DNA from: Acanthaster planci
Taxonomy: Eukaryota; Echinodermata; Asteroidea; Valvatida; Acanthasteridae
Direction of reading: 5' to 3'
Assembly (NCBI RefSeq): GCF_001949145.1
Contig: NW_019091435.1
Location: 441,608-470,758, forward strand
Length of the DNA stretch: 29,151 bases
The position numbers were made by a program, and so were the translations under genes. Within the stretch, counting starts at the first letter, position 1. Each line of letters starts with the position of its first letter. This document shows, one piece after another, positions 1 through 10,172 of this stretch. The notes below the pieces were generated by a model. The model saw only the letters and a list, made by a program, of their open reading frames with translations. It made no database searches and was not told where the DNA came from.

Positions 1-352
1 TTGGCATACCACAGAGAATGGCCATACCAGTGGCCAACAACTTAGATGACACCCCATATCAGGGATGGAGGGTTGAACATAAGTGAATCAAATCATTTGA
101 CTCCTGCCAATCTAACAGTAGCATTTCTAATTACATTTTCTAATTCATACTTATCAAAACTTGTACACCATACTTAATTGAATGAGTTTTTCCTTTATTA
201 TCACTGCAACTGTTGTGGATAGCACTATTGAAGGAAAGATCAAGTTTCTGCATGAACTGCAAAACACCTGTACCTACATGTACGTAATACGTAAATGCAA
301 CCCCACACCAGGCACAAAGGTTCGGCATTAGGTCATCTATAGTGCAACATAC
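1..352 (-). other. robo intron, 5' part only
   Basis: Intron following the first FN3-domain exon; it runs off the window. I see no second-half FN3 exon, repeat or RNA gene in it. The minus-strand frame stays open to about 140 but encodes nothing FN-like. Confidence 0.7.
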
Positions 353-474
353 CCTCCATGTGATCTTGAGTGAGGTAGAGCCAATAGGCTCTATACTAAC
401 TATAGTTGTTCCACATGTGTTGAGTTTGCCTTGCAGTACAGGATTGTCAATGAGTGACTCAGGCAGCTCATCAC
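353..474 (-). CDS. robo: robo exon: first half of FN3 (last exon in the window)
   Basis: 122-base exon, phase 1 in and phase 0 out, acceptor TTACATATGTGTAG and donor TGGAGG|GTATGT. With the split Gly it reads GDELPESLIDNPVLQGKLNT, then CGTTIVSIEPIGSTSLKITWR. STSLKITW is the FN3 B strand with its Trp. The lead lacks the Pro-rich start usual in Robo FN3-3 and holds a Cys, so it looks more like a divergent FN2-type lead. The frame stays open into the next intron down to about 140; I take the donor at 352-351 because both phase and position copy the FN2 exon. The second half of this domain is not visible before position 1. Confidence 0.78.
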
Positions 475-908
475 CTACACATATGTAAATAAAACACAAA
501 GTCAAAGATAGGTTTTTCAAACTGCTATACAATTAAGTGCAAAATTATTTGAACACCGCATAGTTTAGGTGTAGTGTGCACGGACAAGTATTTTAGTTCC
601 TTGTGATGAAATGGCAATCAGTACCGTATACTTCAAAATTAATGCAAAAAAACGATCACCAATTAGAATAACTGCTTTTGTTGTGATGGGCCCTAAGCAC
701 ATTTAGATTGACAGTGAAGCTACACTAGCAAACTTCAGCCACTTAAATGGCAAATACTATTCCAATTCCATTCTGTTCCATGACATAAATTATGCAATCC
801 CCACTGTGCAAGTTACCTTTGAGCAAGGTTCTGTGAAATTGCTACAGAGCAAACTTGAGTTAACTTCTTTGTTGACAAGAGAGATTACAGCTCTTCATAC
901 AGCCCTAC
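475..908 (-). other. robo intron, FN2 to FN3
   Basis: 434-base phase-1 intron between FN2 and FN3 exons. Nothing else recognisable. Confidence 0.8.
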
Positions 909-1125
909 CTTGACTATGAGTGTCAACATCAACAGGATCAGACTCAGGTCCATTCAGTCCAGAGTTGAATGGCTGTACAGTGATGGTATAGCCTGTATTA
1001 GGTGTCAATCCTGTAATAATCTTATTGGTTGAGCCAAGGACTGTCTGCATGGTGAATCCATTAGTGTCAGATGCCGCAAAGTACTTCAGGTGATAGCCTT
1101 CAATAAATTCATGATGCTGCCTCAC
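909..1125 (-). CDS. robo: robo exon: second half of FN2
   Basis: 217-base exon, phase 0 in and phase 1 out, acceptor CCATTTCTAG and donor TCAAG|GTAGGG. It reads VRQHHEFIEGYHLKYFAASD, then TNGFTMQTVLGSTNKIITGL, TPNTGYTITVQPFNSGLNGP and ESDPVDVDTHSQ. FIEGYHLKYF matches Robo FN2 YIQGYKILYR; LTPNTGYTITVQPFNSGLNG is the E-F-G region of FN3, where Robo has [20 protein letters not shown]. Met at the second codon is internal, not a start. Together with 1517-1638 it makes one full FN3 domain plus lead. Confidence 0.92.
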
Positions 1126-1516
1126 CTAGAAATGGATCATAACCAACAAACATGCAGTCCAATAAAAAAAATCAATCCCACCAAGCTATCCCAAATAATT
1201 GAGGGGTATATATTGATGGACTGTACCTTCCACAATCTTGCAAAAAGCTTCAAAACATATCAGCAGAAATGGATAAATGTGAAAAGGTTAGGTTTAATAA
1301 AAGAATCATGAGCCCATATTAAGGTCTAAACAATCCATGGTAAGCACTCACTGTAAGACTTATAAAAACTTTGGTTCTGCATGGTGTTTTCCGAGAATAG
1401 TGATTGCTTAAAAAATGTCAATGTCTCAAATAGTCATCAATTGAGACCATGAGGTTAGCCCAGGCCAGTAGGCTGAAACAAAGTCAGAATCAATACATGA
1501 ATAAGAGTCCACTTAC
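1126..1516 (-). other. robo intron inside FN2
   Basis: 391-base phase-0 intron one codon after the FN2 Trp. Nothing else recognisable. Confidence 0.85.
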
Positions 1517-1638
1517 CTCCCATAGAACCTTGACAGCTGTTGGGCTCAACACCATAGCATTAGTGATATCCACTCTTGCCTTCTGTAACCACTCCTCAAT
1601 CAAAGTAGACTGCTCTGACGGAATTGCTGACAGAACAT
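1517..1638 (-). CDS. robo: robo exon: first half of FN2
   Basis: 122-base exon, phase 1 in and phase 0 out, acceptor GATTCTAAATAG and donor GGGAG|GTAAGT (strong). It reads DVLSAIPSEQSTLIEEWLQK, then ARVDITNAMVLSPTAVKVLWE. VLSPTAVKVLW matches Robo FN2 VLSSSSIEVHW, and the long charged lead before it is also a Robo feature: DVLPTSQ followed by a helical stretch. The intron falls one codon after the B-strand Trp, in phase 0, the same place as in the FN3 exon at 353-474. A plus-strand frame at 1449-1646 is a shadow. Confidence 0.88.
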
Positions 1639-1858
1639 CTATTTAGAATCATCAAAATACAGACGAATTCTTCAAAACTTCTTTTCTAAGGGAGATCTAT
1701 ACTTGGCCATTAAGTCCAGAACGAGCGATATTGTGACTTTCTTAAGACTGGCTGTGCTACTGGAAATGGCCAAATGCGGAACAATGACATCAACACAGAA
1801 CCACGATGAATGCCACAAACATGAACAAGGAATAATATTTGCACATTAACCTCTTTAC

Positions 1859-2008
1859 CTCTGGTTGTGATTGGTTGAGATATGGGACCAGGTGGGCCAA
1901 TACCTCGATCATTCACTGCTCTGACTAGGAACAGGTAGGTAGTTCCTGGTCGTAATTGTTGAACCAGACACGTCTGTCCCATGCAGGGAGCGGGCACAAT
2001 CTGCCACT
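1859..2008 (-). CDS. robo: robo exon: second half of FN1
   Basis: 150-base exon, phase 1 in and phase 1 out, acceptor TCACTTGATTACAG and donor AGAG|GTAAAG. With the split Glu codon it reads EWQIVPAPCMGQTCLVQQLR, then PGTTYLFLVRAVNDRGIGPP and GPISQPITTR. LRPGTTYLFLVRAVND is the FN3 E-F region and matches Robo FN1 LKPNAIYLFLVRAANAYG almost residue for residue. Two Cys in PCMGQTC are not usual for FN3. The frame runs open into the downstream intron, which is read-through. Confidence 0.92.
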
Positions 2009-2343
2009 CTGTAATCAAGTGAATATGCATGGTCTTCAGTGAAAACAGTTCCAGATATGCACATCTAGGATTTTAATTCTGAAATTCAAATTCACCAAAC
2101 AAGTTTAGAATTTAGTTGGAAAACCCAAGACATAAGCTTTAATATAGTGTATGTTGGATATCCACAGCATGTACCACTCAATGGATCATTACCAGAACAA
2201 AGTCTGAAAAAGGTTAAGTTTTTGACAGCAGTTGCTACTGCTTTGTTGACCACAAGCTATCCCACTGGTGACAAACTAATTGAATAGACTGAAAATCAAA
2301 CATACAAATACAGACTGATTTGAAGTGATATAGCTTCACTGAC
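2009..2343 (-). other. robo intron inside FN1
   Basis: 335-base phase-1 intron with a GTCAGT donor. Nothing else recognisable. Confidence 0.8.
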
Positions 2344-2544
2344 CCGAGGCCACTTCATGACTGAAGTATTCCAGTCTGTAATGAGTGATAGGTGAGAGAG
2401 GAGGGCTGGTTCTACTTGGCGGTAACCAACTCAGAGTCAATGATGTCCTGGTTATATTACTAGCTGTTGGCTGTCCAGGAGAAGCAGGCAGTTCATGAAT
2501 GTTGGGAGCTTGCAATACAGGGATGTCTGATGCTTCACTTCGCT
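2344..2544 (-). CDS. robo: robo exon: Ig5-FN1 linker and first half of FN1
   Basis: 201-base exon, phase 1 in and phase 1 out, acceptor AACATTTGGACAG and donor CCTCGG|GTCAGT. About 24 linker residues (ERSEASDIPVLQAPNIHELP) lead into ASPGQPTASNITRTSLTLSW, then LPPSRTSPPLSPITHYRLEY and FSHEVAS. TLSW is the FN B-strand Trp, and ITHYRLEYFSH matches Robo FN1 TSYIIEAFSH. NIT is a possible N-glycosylation site. The donor GTCAGT is the least typical of the set, but the phase and the WQIV start of the next exon support it. The longer linker is usual for Robo between Ig5 and FN1. Confidence 0.88.
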
Positions 2545-3812
2545 CTGTCCAAATGTTAACAGAAATTAAACGTAAAATTACACTTCACACAAATTAATGC
2601 AACACAGTGTGTCTTTTATTGGCCAATGATGAACACAGTTAACTAACATATATAGACCTGGAGGTTAGTTCTGGGCCTCTGACCACGCAAAACTGACAAC
2701 CTTGTGTTAGGAAATTACCATTATCTTACAATACGGAGTAAAGAGTAAATCACAGTTTATTATTATGAATTGCACTAGTTCCCCCCACGCCATGCCATTG
2801 CTGAAGGTGTGATGGAAATGCAGCAACCACTAGATGCATCCCAACCAACACAGCATTGTTACACTTCACATGTGCATCTCTGCTACAGCTGCACTTTGTT
2901 AAAAAAAGGATGTTGGAGAAAGATTTCTGTGAGGCAATTCACAAAACTTGATCTCTTGCCTAAGTATTCATTTTTTTTGTGTTCAAGAATTTAATTTGAG
3001 GTTCTGTTGATCTTATTCTCGTACTTGAAGCTAGCATGTTTCCACAAAATTTCCAGCCTTGGTGACAGTTGTGTAAAATGTCCCTAATTCTTCAGAACTG
3101 TACATACCAGTAATTTCTACACTGATTCAGGCAAGTGAACAAGATTCTCACTCCCTACTTTCTGGGGAGTGGGTGGAGAACAAAGATGGCAGATATAGGC
3201 ACATACCGTAACTTAATGTTGGTTCTGTTACACAAAATAGAAAACACTCACAATAAGGAAAATGTGAGATGGTAAATCTTTTCATTTGGTGTCAAAATGG
3301 CTACTGCTATTTGGACCTTCAGCGCAGCTGCACTCCTTTTGCACTTCGGCGTTCGTAATCAACAACCCAACAACACTGTGAGTCCCATGGGAATGGGGTT
3401 TTGAATATGCCCAAAACGTCTAACCACGCTTTTGCAACACTTTATCATGCGCATGATGAAGTGCACAATAGTATCTGTATCCCGACAAACACAATAAAGT
3501 GAGAGAAAAAAGTGAAACCAGACTTTTTACTTGTAGGCAATAGATTAGGCACTACTATAGTTTTAATCATTGATCTCCACGATTAAGTCTTTATAATGGT
3601 TTTAATGCACACAGTACAGAGCCCGTATCCTGCATGACTTTATCCTGTTATAAATGTACATGAAACACGGAGCCACACAATATTCTTCGTTTGTTATGGC
3701 ATGCCACCAAAGTGGCAATCAGCACATTTTTCGCAGGTGCCATAGACTAAAATAAGCACCCCCCCAATGCAGAAATCAGTGGATCAGCGGAAAGTTGCAT
3801 GCCTGGTCTTAC
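2545..3812 (-). other. robo intron, Ig5 to FN1
   Basis: 1268-base phase-1 intron. Its middle (about 3290-3500) is richer in CG pairs than its surroundings and holds a 35-codon plus-strand open frame at 3297-3404. No robo exon is seen inside. Confidence 0.8.
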
Positions 3813-3940
3813 CAATAACACGTAGATATGCCCTCCAGCTTGTCTGTCCACTGCTATTGGTAGCAATACAACTATACATCCCAGAGTCCTCCAAAAACAA
3901 GCCAGATATTTGCAATCGGCCAGTGTCTAACACTGTAAAT
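3813..3940 (-). CDS. robo: robo exon: second half of Ig5
   Basis: 128-base exon, phase 2 in and phase 1 out, acceptor TTTTGTTATTCAG and donor TATTG|GTAAGA. After the split Arg it reads FTVLDTGRLQISGLFLEDSG, then MYSCIATNSSGQTSWRAYLRVI. EDSGMYSCIATNSSG matches Robo Ig5 GDTGRYTCIASTPSG, and SWRAYLRV matches TWSAYIEV. NSS is a possible N-glycosylation site. No minus-strand open frame long enough to stand out covers it; a plus-strand frame at 3767-3967 is its shadow. It closes the five-Ig array and is followed by the linker to FN1. Confidence 0.91.
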
Positions 3941-4719
3941 CTGAATAACAAAATGTATAGTGGTTAAATGAAGAAAACTGACTGGAAAAGGATTTGAGCT
4001 TGCAACTTCTTCAGCATGTGAAGGTACTACCAAATAAGCTCTCCAGTCTTGTTAATGGTCTCTCCAGTTTTTCATGTCTTGGTTGTAGGCAGAGGCCATA
4101 AACCAATACATGCCATATGGCCAGTTTCAAACCAATGGTCAGTACAAGTTGTAACACTGCTGAAATTCTACAACTGGTACTTTGGACTCATGCAGGAAGT
4201 CTGCAGTTTCTTACATGCAGATCATCAATTTGACAGCACAAAATTATTTTTATTTCACTTTTAGATGTGAAATTTCACCATCTCACACAAGTTTAGTCAC
4301 AATGATTAAATACTGATCTTTTAATTTACTGTTTTGGCATTTACTCAGTTAGATTTTCACCTTGACTTTATGAAAGCAAAATTACATTGTTTCAGAATGC
4401 ACAAAGGAAATGTGCCAAAATCTTGGGCCCAAACCCTCAAATTCCATGTGCAAAAGTCTTACAGGGAAGCAGGACAAACAATGACGTATGTACTTGCTGC
4501 AAGTCAGAGGTATGGAATCCAGAGAGCTTGCTGGAATTTTTCAGAAAAATAAATATTCACACAAACCACACCAAAAATTAAAGGAAAAAAAGTAGTTGAA
4601 TTAATTTAAAATATATATAATCAATGTGATTTTTGTACCTCCATGAACAAGTAAATGGGGCTTTTTAAGGGTTTCAACAGTTAAAGATAATGTACATGTA
4701 AGTATCATTGTTGGAATAC
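3941..4719 (-). other. robo intron inside Ig5
   Basis: 779-base phase-2 intron. It holds the tRNA-like fragment at 3986-4048; the rest is AT-rich with no recognisable feature. Confidence 0.8.
3986..4048 (-). ncRNA. tRNA-like fragment, probably SINE head or tRNA pseudogene
   Basis: On the minus strand the order of parts is that of a tRNA. First comes an A-box-like AGCTTATTTGGTAG (4040-4027). Then CTTC-ACATGCT-GAAG (4023-4009), a 4-bp stem with a 7-base loop where the anticodon arm would be. Last comes a B-box-like GCTCAAATCC (3999-3990). The D and T stems do not pair well and the acceptor stem is not clear, so it is not a working tRNA. A tRNA-derived SINE end is the likely source. The word CTCTCCAGT occurs at 4040-4048 and again at 4060-4068. 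Confidence 0.35.
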
Positions 4720-4879
4720 CTGGTATCACTGGCATGTAATGGAGCACCATTCTTTGTCCATCGCACACTTGGGGCGGGGTTACCTGCTGTTTCACAGGTT
4801 AGTAGTGCTACAGTACCAACAATGAGAGTTTGGTTGCTGGGACCGTAGTTGATAATCGGAGGTGGCTGGCTGACAGAGG
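4720..4879 (-). CDS. robo: robo exon: first half of Ig5
   Basis: 160-base exon, phase 1 in and phase 2 out, acceptor TTGCCTTGTTGCAG and donor CCAG|GTATTC. It reads ASVSQPPPIINYGPSNQTLI, then VGTVALLTCETAGNPAPSVR and WTKNGAPLHASDT, with Arg split by the intron. PPPIINYGPSNQT corresponds to Robo Ig5 PPPVIRQGPVNQT, including a possible N-glycosylation site, NQT. LLTCETAGNPAPSVRW gives the first disulfide Cys and the core Trp. The correct frame is not the longest open one here; a competing minus-strand frame (4601-4795) is a shadow. Confidence 0.91.
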
Positions 4880-6140
4880 CTGCAACAAGGCAAAAATAGT
4901 CATACAGTTAAACAACTTGGTTCTTCAGCCCAATGTCTCATGATCAATATAGCTTACCAACAACCTGTTGACTCTTACAATAACTTAGGCCTGTTTCGGA
5001 CACAAGACAGCCATAGTACCATCTCACAAGTTAGTTCAATTTTCTGCATAAGTCTTGAATCCAAACATTCCCAGATCCATCAAATCAAACAGGAGGTTTG
5101 GACAGATTTCACAGGACGAAGGAAAGCAGAAGCTGGCTATCGTTACTGGATTTGACTGCCATTTGCAAAAGGTGCCACTTGCCAAAATCATTTACTTCGG
5201 TAACTGCCACATTTTATGTCAAAATAATTGACTGCTGAGAAAAGAAAATTTCACCAAAACATGTTGAAGCGTGTGCTTATCCTCAGCACTAGGAATCACC
5301 TAAGATTACTGTTACCACGCCACCAGTTTATTATAATTTTCTCAGATTTCATCAATAGATTTTGCAGTGAACCCAGAGCCAATTTGACCACAAAAATGGC
5401 TACATTCATCTTACTGGCCTAATGTAGAGCTCCTGGTCATAGCAGGTCAACATAAACGAGATGAAATAATCTTGGCATCCACTTTAAATCAAGGTCTTTG
5501 TGTTGCACATGTTACAGGTGTTTTCAGGCTTCACTTGTTCTATGCTATCAGAAACTCCATATTCATGAGCACAAAGTCATATCACCGATAGTGGGGTTTG
5601 TGTTGTCAGTGTTTTAGCATCAAGAGCTACCACAATATTTGGGTTTCTGCTGCTATCAATTCTCTCCATCAGGAAATGGTCACTCAATTATTTTCAATGA
5701 CACACATGTACATGTACTGAACATGTTTGTATTGATAAAGTATAGTGTACCTGAAGTGACACCATAGAAACACTGTCCCCGCTGTTATCAGAAAACAGCT
5801 GGGACATCAGACACATTCAAAAGTCCACTTGAAAGATTCAATTACCAAGTACCATCTTATCATTCAAGAGTTAAGAGGAATAGTTACTTCAAGTAAAATT
5901 CATTTTATCATTCCTTTAATAAAAATTACAAAATAGGGATCACTGACAAACCTGAAATCAATATTTACACCAAGCTGCCATGAGCACCGACAGAGTTTTC
6001 ACTTGGGTTAACAGACATCAAAAATATTTCAACTATTAAGGTCAGTGGTAATGTTTGCCCACGTTTATGTCACATCATGCTGGCTTCCCCTCTGATGTGC
6101 CAGCAATGTTGTATGCTGTATGATATATTTAATATCTAAC
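4880..6140 (-). other. robo intron, Ig4 to Ig5
   Basis: 1261-base phase-1 intron. Apart from a TACATGTAC word near 5707 I see nothing recognisable. Confidence 0.8.
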
Positions 6141-6303
6141 CTATGACTCGCAGGAATGCTCTGGCTTCTATCACACTGGAGCCACTGTGAGCCGTGCATA
6201 CATAGTACCCTTCATCTTCCTCCCTCACATCAGTGACATGTAGCTCTCCATCGCTTGTCACTTGAAGACGACCACTCTGCATATCCACAAAAAGCAGCTC
6301 TTC
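6141..6303 (-). CDS. robo: robo exon: second half of Ig4
   Basis: 163-base exon, phase 0 in and phase 1 out, acceptor GATGGTTTACAG and donor CATAG|GTTAGA. It reads EELLFVDMQSGRLQVTSDGE, then LHVTDVREEDEGYYVCTAHS and GSSVIEARAFLRVI. DEGYYVC is the F-strand motif with the second disulfide Cys; VREEDEGYYVC matches Robo Ig4 VQRSDVGYYIC, and the AFLRVI end matches AYLEV. The donor GTTAGA is weaker than its neighbours but the phase and the next exon fit. The ATG upstream at about 6321 is intronic. Confidence 0.91.
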
Positions 6304-8596
6304 CTGTAAACCATCAAGCATACATGTACCTGATCACCACACATGTCCACATTGTTGGCCTCCACTGTGCCATAACCTGCATTTACATTGTAAATCAAAT
6401 GCCACCAAGTCCTACCCAGCAATCCCTAAGGGCCAAGTAGCAGCTGAAATTCTGCCCCAGAAATGTCCAGCCTCAATGAAGCGATGACTTGTAAACCTCG
6501 TCATACAAAGGATTCAGCATCTTTATTGTCTCAAACTAATTCAGTAGGCGGTTTTTTATGCAAATTTGGACACACATAGAAGGTAAAATGCCAATATACA
6601 CTGTACAGTGTAATCTTACATTTTCCACCCATTTGAAAGCACTGCAATTATAGCACACAACATAAAAATTCGACATATACATGTAGACATTTTTTGACAG
6701 AAATTAAGATTTAATTTTGCTGCCATTTTTGAGTGATACAGATGCAATGGAAATAAGGTCAGATAGCTGACATATTCAGGAGGTGAAATCTAAAAAAAAA
6801 GGAACAAAAATGTCAACGTACATGTAACTGCCACTCCTCGATTCAATAATCCAACGTAATACGGTAATGGTTACTATATTTCCAAGTACCTTAGGGATGT
6901 TCCTGATTTTGTTGAATCCCACAAGTGAACTCCTCAAACATTTTAATCACAAAAAATTGAACAGCTGTAAGATTATGGTGCTCCTAAATATAAAAGTGAG
7001 AGGAAATATTACATCTCCCCAGCACAAAAGATCATCATTGGTGATCAAGCAAGTCTGAAACCATTTCTCTGGAAAGCAGGTGTTAAGTCTAAACGGAGGT
7101 TTCAATTATTATTTGGGTCACAATCTTCAAGTTTTAGTCACTTTTAGACTATTTCAGGTTCATCATTACTATCGCTACAATTTTTCCCAAATCATGAGTG
7201 GATTTAGGTTTTCTTGGACCCATTACCCATTCCCATTGGTTAAGTACCCTGGAAACCATCGCTACTATTCAAACACCAAAACTAGAATTTAAAGCATAAT
7301 GCTACAACACAATTCCCCTATGCAATTCCTTTGTGCTATGCCATGCTTGCACTATGTGAAATAAAATAAACCAAGATGTTATTTCAGAGATGTTATTTTG
7401 TATGAGAAAAATAATAATCTAATTTTCTTTTGAACAAGCTTCTGTTCCTTAAAAACAATCTAATTTGTACATTGCCCGGGAGGTTATGGTTTTATAACAA
7501 ATGAAATAAAACTGGGCATCACCTATTTTCAGTCAGCAATGAGACATCTGAGTACCAGAGATGCCAGTAGCCTATGCCCAAAAAATCGAAAAATTGCACG
7601 GTGTCGGTTTTATACGTATTAATGCATGGGTATGCAGGCATGTACACAACGTGCATATTCATTGTCTAGTTGACTATAAAACAAAAAAGTTCTTTCTTGA
7701 TCATCGCTGGTTGATCACAGTCATGAGTTGCAGCCTACATGTAGGCCTGCCTGCTGTTTTTTACTCAAAAAGATACGAGCATGAAGAAAGCTTTCCACCT
7801 GATCGGAAGTGGGCAGCGCTTTGGTCTTGATGGTAGTTGGTAGGCTTAGGCCTACCTGGCAAACGAAGCTTTCTAACATAAGTAGAAAAGAAATCACCAC
7901 TGTTATCCTTTTCTTTGGGCCATCTCAACTGAAATTTGTCCTTGACATCTCTTTCAATATCATGAAAATCCTCGGTTTTTTTTGACAATTAGATGCTGCA
8001 TTTTGTTGGCCCTCTAACATATAGTCAATCCACGTGTTGATCATCCAATGTACAATGTACATTCGTTGTGTACGTTCATGCATCACGCATGTCACATGTG
8101 CATGCATTGAGCTGTCCATGACAAGCAATTTACATGCGTCTAAGGTCAATATTTAAACGTATTTCCAGTTACTGATGACACCACTCAACAATGTCCGTCG
8201 TATTTCGCACCACAATATGACTGACGTAAGCACTCTACTGACGACTGCGCACAAGATTAAATATCCAGTCGTGCGGTGCAGGATACGTGCGCATCATAGA
8301 TTTGCTTCCAGTCTTTTCTTCTTTATTAAATTTTGTCATTGTTGAAAACATTGAAGGGGAAAATGTAAAAAAATTGGATTCGGGGAGAAAAATACCCAAA
8401 AGTCGGATTTCCAATTAAAATAAGAAAAGTGGCAGCTCTGGAGTACTGGTCACAGCAAGGACTGTGTGCAGAGCTACTGTTCAATATGCTAAGAGGTCTG
8501 GGCTCTTTCCATAGTAAAAACCCACATGCTGTCCAACTTGGATTGATGGGTAAGTCCTGTATGTATAAATTGCAGAGAGAGAGAGAGAGCTCCTAC
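6304..8596 (-). other. robo intron inside Ig4
   Basis: 2293-base phase-0 intron. It opens with a CT run just inside the donor. The part at about 7600-8300 is richer in CG pairs and in GCATG and TGTACA words than the rest and may be an old insertion, but I could not define ends. Confidence 0.75.
8574..8589. repeat. AG/CT dinucleotide microsatellite at an intron start
   Basis: Eight AG pairs on the plus strand, which is CT on the transcribed strand. It covers about +8 to +23 of the intron after the Ig4 exon donor. Confidence 0.9.
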
Positions 8597-8721
8597 CTGA
8601 CTGCCTTCTTTCTTCCAGACGATTGCCGGTGTTGGGCTGCCTGTAGCTTGGCATTGGAATGATGCTGTGTGATGGATCTCTACAGTCCTGTCCATTGGTG
8701 CCTGGGTAAAGGTGGGGATCA
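8597..8721 (-). CDS. robo: robo exon: first half of Ig4
   Basis: 125-base exon, phase 1 in and phase 0 out, acceptor TTGGTTGTTACAG and donor AGTCAG|GTAGGA. It reads VIPTFTQAPMDRTVEIHHTA, then SFQCQATGSPTPAIVWKKEGSQ. The FQCQATGSPTPAIVW block matches Robo Ig4 FQCEATGNPQPAIFW, and EGSQ is kept exactly at the exon end. It holds the first disulfide Cys and the core Trp. The intron opens with a run of CT pairs from +8 onward. Longer open frames over this place on both strands are shadows or read-through into that run. Confidence 0.93.
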
Positions 8722-10172
8722 CTGTAACAACCAATAAATAGTTTCATTATACACATATACCAGTACTTGGGAGGATCAACCATCTTGGTAAAGATACCTC
8801 AAATTAATGTAGATAAAGGATTGTTCACATCATATTTTTTACAACCAGGGAGTGACAAGAAGCCATATTTTAGACATGTTCAGCCACAATGGGGCAAAAT
8901 GGACTTTTGGAAAGAAACTTGTACATGAAAGTGATGCACAAGAATTTTCATTTGGTCAATCAGAGACCTTACTATGGTATTTCATTGCAATATCAAGCAG
9001 ACTTAACATTTACATAAGCAGCAAAGCAAAAAAGCAGTAAAAAGTTCAGAGTTCTCTGTCTTCAAGCAAAGTGCATAACACAATCACCATGTAAGAAATG
9101 CAAATAATCCAACCTTGGATAAAATGTTCACTCTGTCCACTTCTAATCAGCAAGAGTTAGAATTCTAAAACTGAGTTTCAAAGAGAAGACCCTTCAGGTT
9201 GGAGGATACTGACAAACTCCACTCACTGGAAAAACACTTTTTATTCTGAAACCATACAGCATGGTATTCGCAATGAAAGTGAAATTTCCCAAACATCTTA
9301 GTGCTGGAACAAATGAAGTCCAGCATGGTATTCGCAATGAAAGTGAAATTTCCCAAACATCTTAGTGCTGGAACAAATGAAGTCCAGCATGGTATTCACA
9401 ATGAAAGTGAAATTTCCCAAACATCTTAGTGCTGGAACAAATGAAGTCCAGCATGGTATTCGCAATGAAAGTGAAATTTCCCAAACATCTTCGTGCTGGA
9501 ACAAATGAAGTCCATAAATGAGACTGATTGTTTACATATTTACCCCATACTCCAGGGATGCTGGGACATTGTAGCTTACAATGTGTGAGTATGTGCACAC
9601 AGACTGTTGAAAGATTGTTTGTACAAGCAGTCTGATGAACAGCAAGATTCAGAAAGAACTACACAACGGTGCTGCCCACATTCAGAAGCTGTTATATCAG
9701 CCACAAGCACTGTGTAATTACAGACGGCCTACTTGATTGATTCACACTTCCAACCAATGTCACATCATGCAAATTCTATCATTTCACTGATGGTTATGTC
9801 AATATTCAAGATCAGTGAAACCAAACTGACTGCCTCAGAAGATGACTGCAGCAATAGTCAAGAATACAACATTTCAGATTGGCTCAGAATAATTCATGAA
9901 ATGTCAAGGCTATAGCAAGACTGGTTGGAATATAGAGGCAAATGTTGCCAATGCTACCTCTACCCTGGATAAGTTATTTCTTCACATTAAGCAGGTATTA
10001 AAAGCTTCAAGTTTAGATTTTATTTACTTGAAAGGTGCCTACAAGGATTTCTAAAAATACAAACAGAAAAATGATTCAGACAATAATACAAAGTGAAGAC
10101 AAAGGCTTCAAATATACAGCATCCTAACAGGCGCATAATTCATTGATGGTGGGTTCAATGTAATTGTCTTAC
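8722..10172 (-). other. robo intron, Ig3 to Ig4
   Basis: 1451-base phase-1 intron holding the 64-bp minisatellite at 9257-9512. No exon or RNA gene seen elsewhere in it. Confidence 0.8.
9257..9512. repeat. 64-bp minisatellite, four copies
   Basis: Four head-to-tail copies start at 9257, 9321, 9385 and 9449, each exactly 64 bases. They are nearly identical: copy 3 has TTCACA for TTCGCA, a CpG-type change, and copy 4 has CTTCGTG for CTTAGTG. Each junction between copies holds TGCTGGA and TCCAGCA, which can pair as a 7-bp stem around 10 bases. Overlapping minus-strand open frames arise only because the repeat lacks stops; 64 is not a multiple of 3, so the frame shifts at each copy. Confidence 0.97.

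Noticed and set aside
9165-9598. Minus-strand open frames rich in FHFHCEYHAG and similar
   Set aside because: They are shifted frames of the 64-bp minisatellite, which has few stops.
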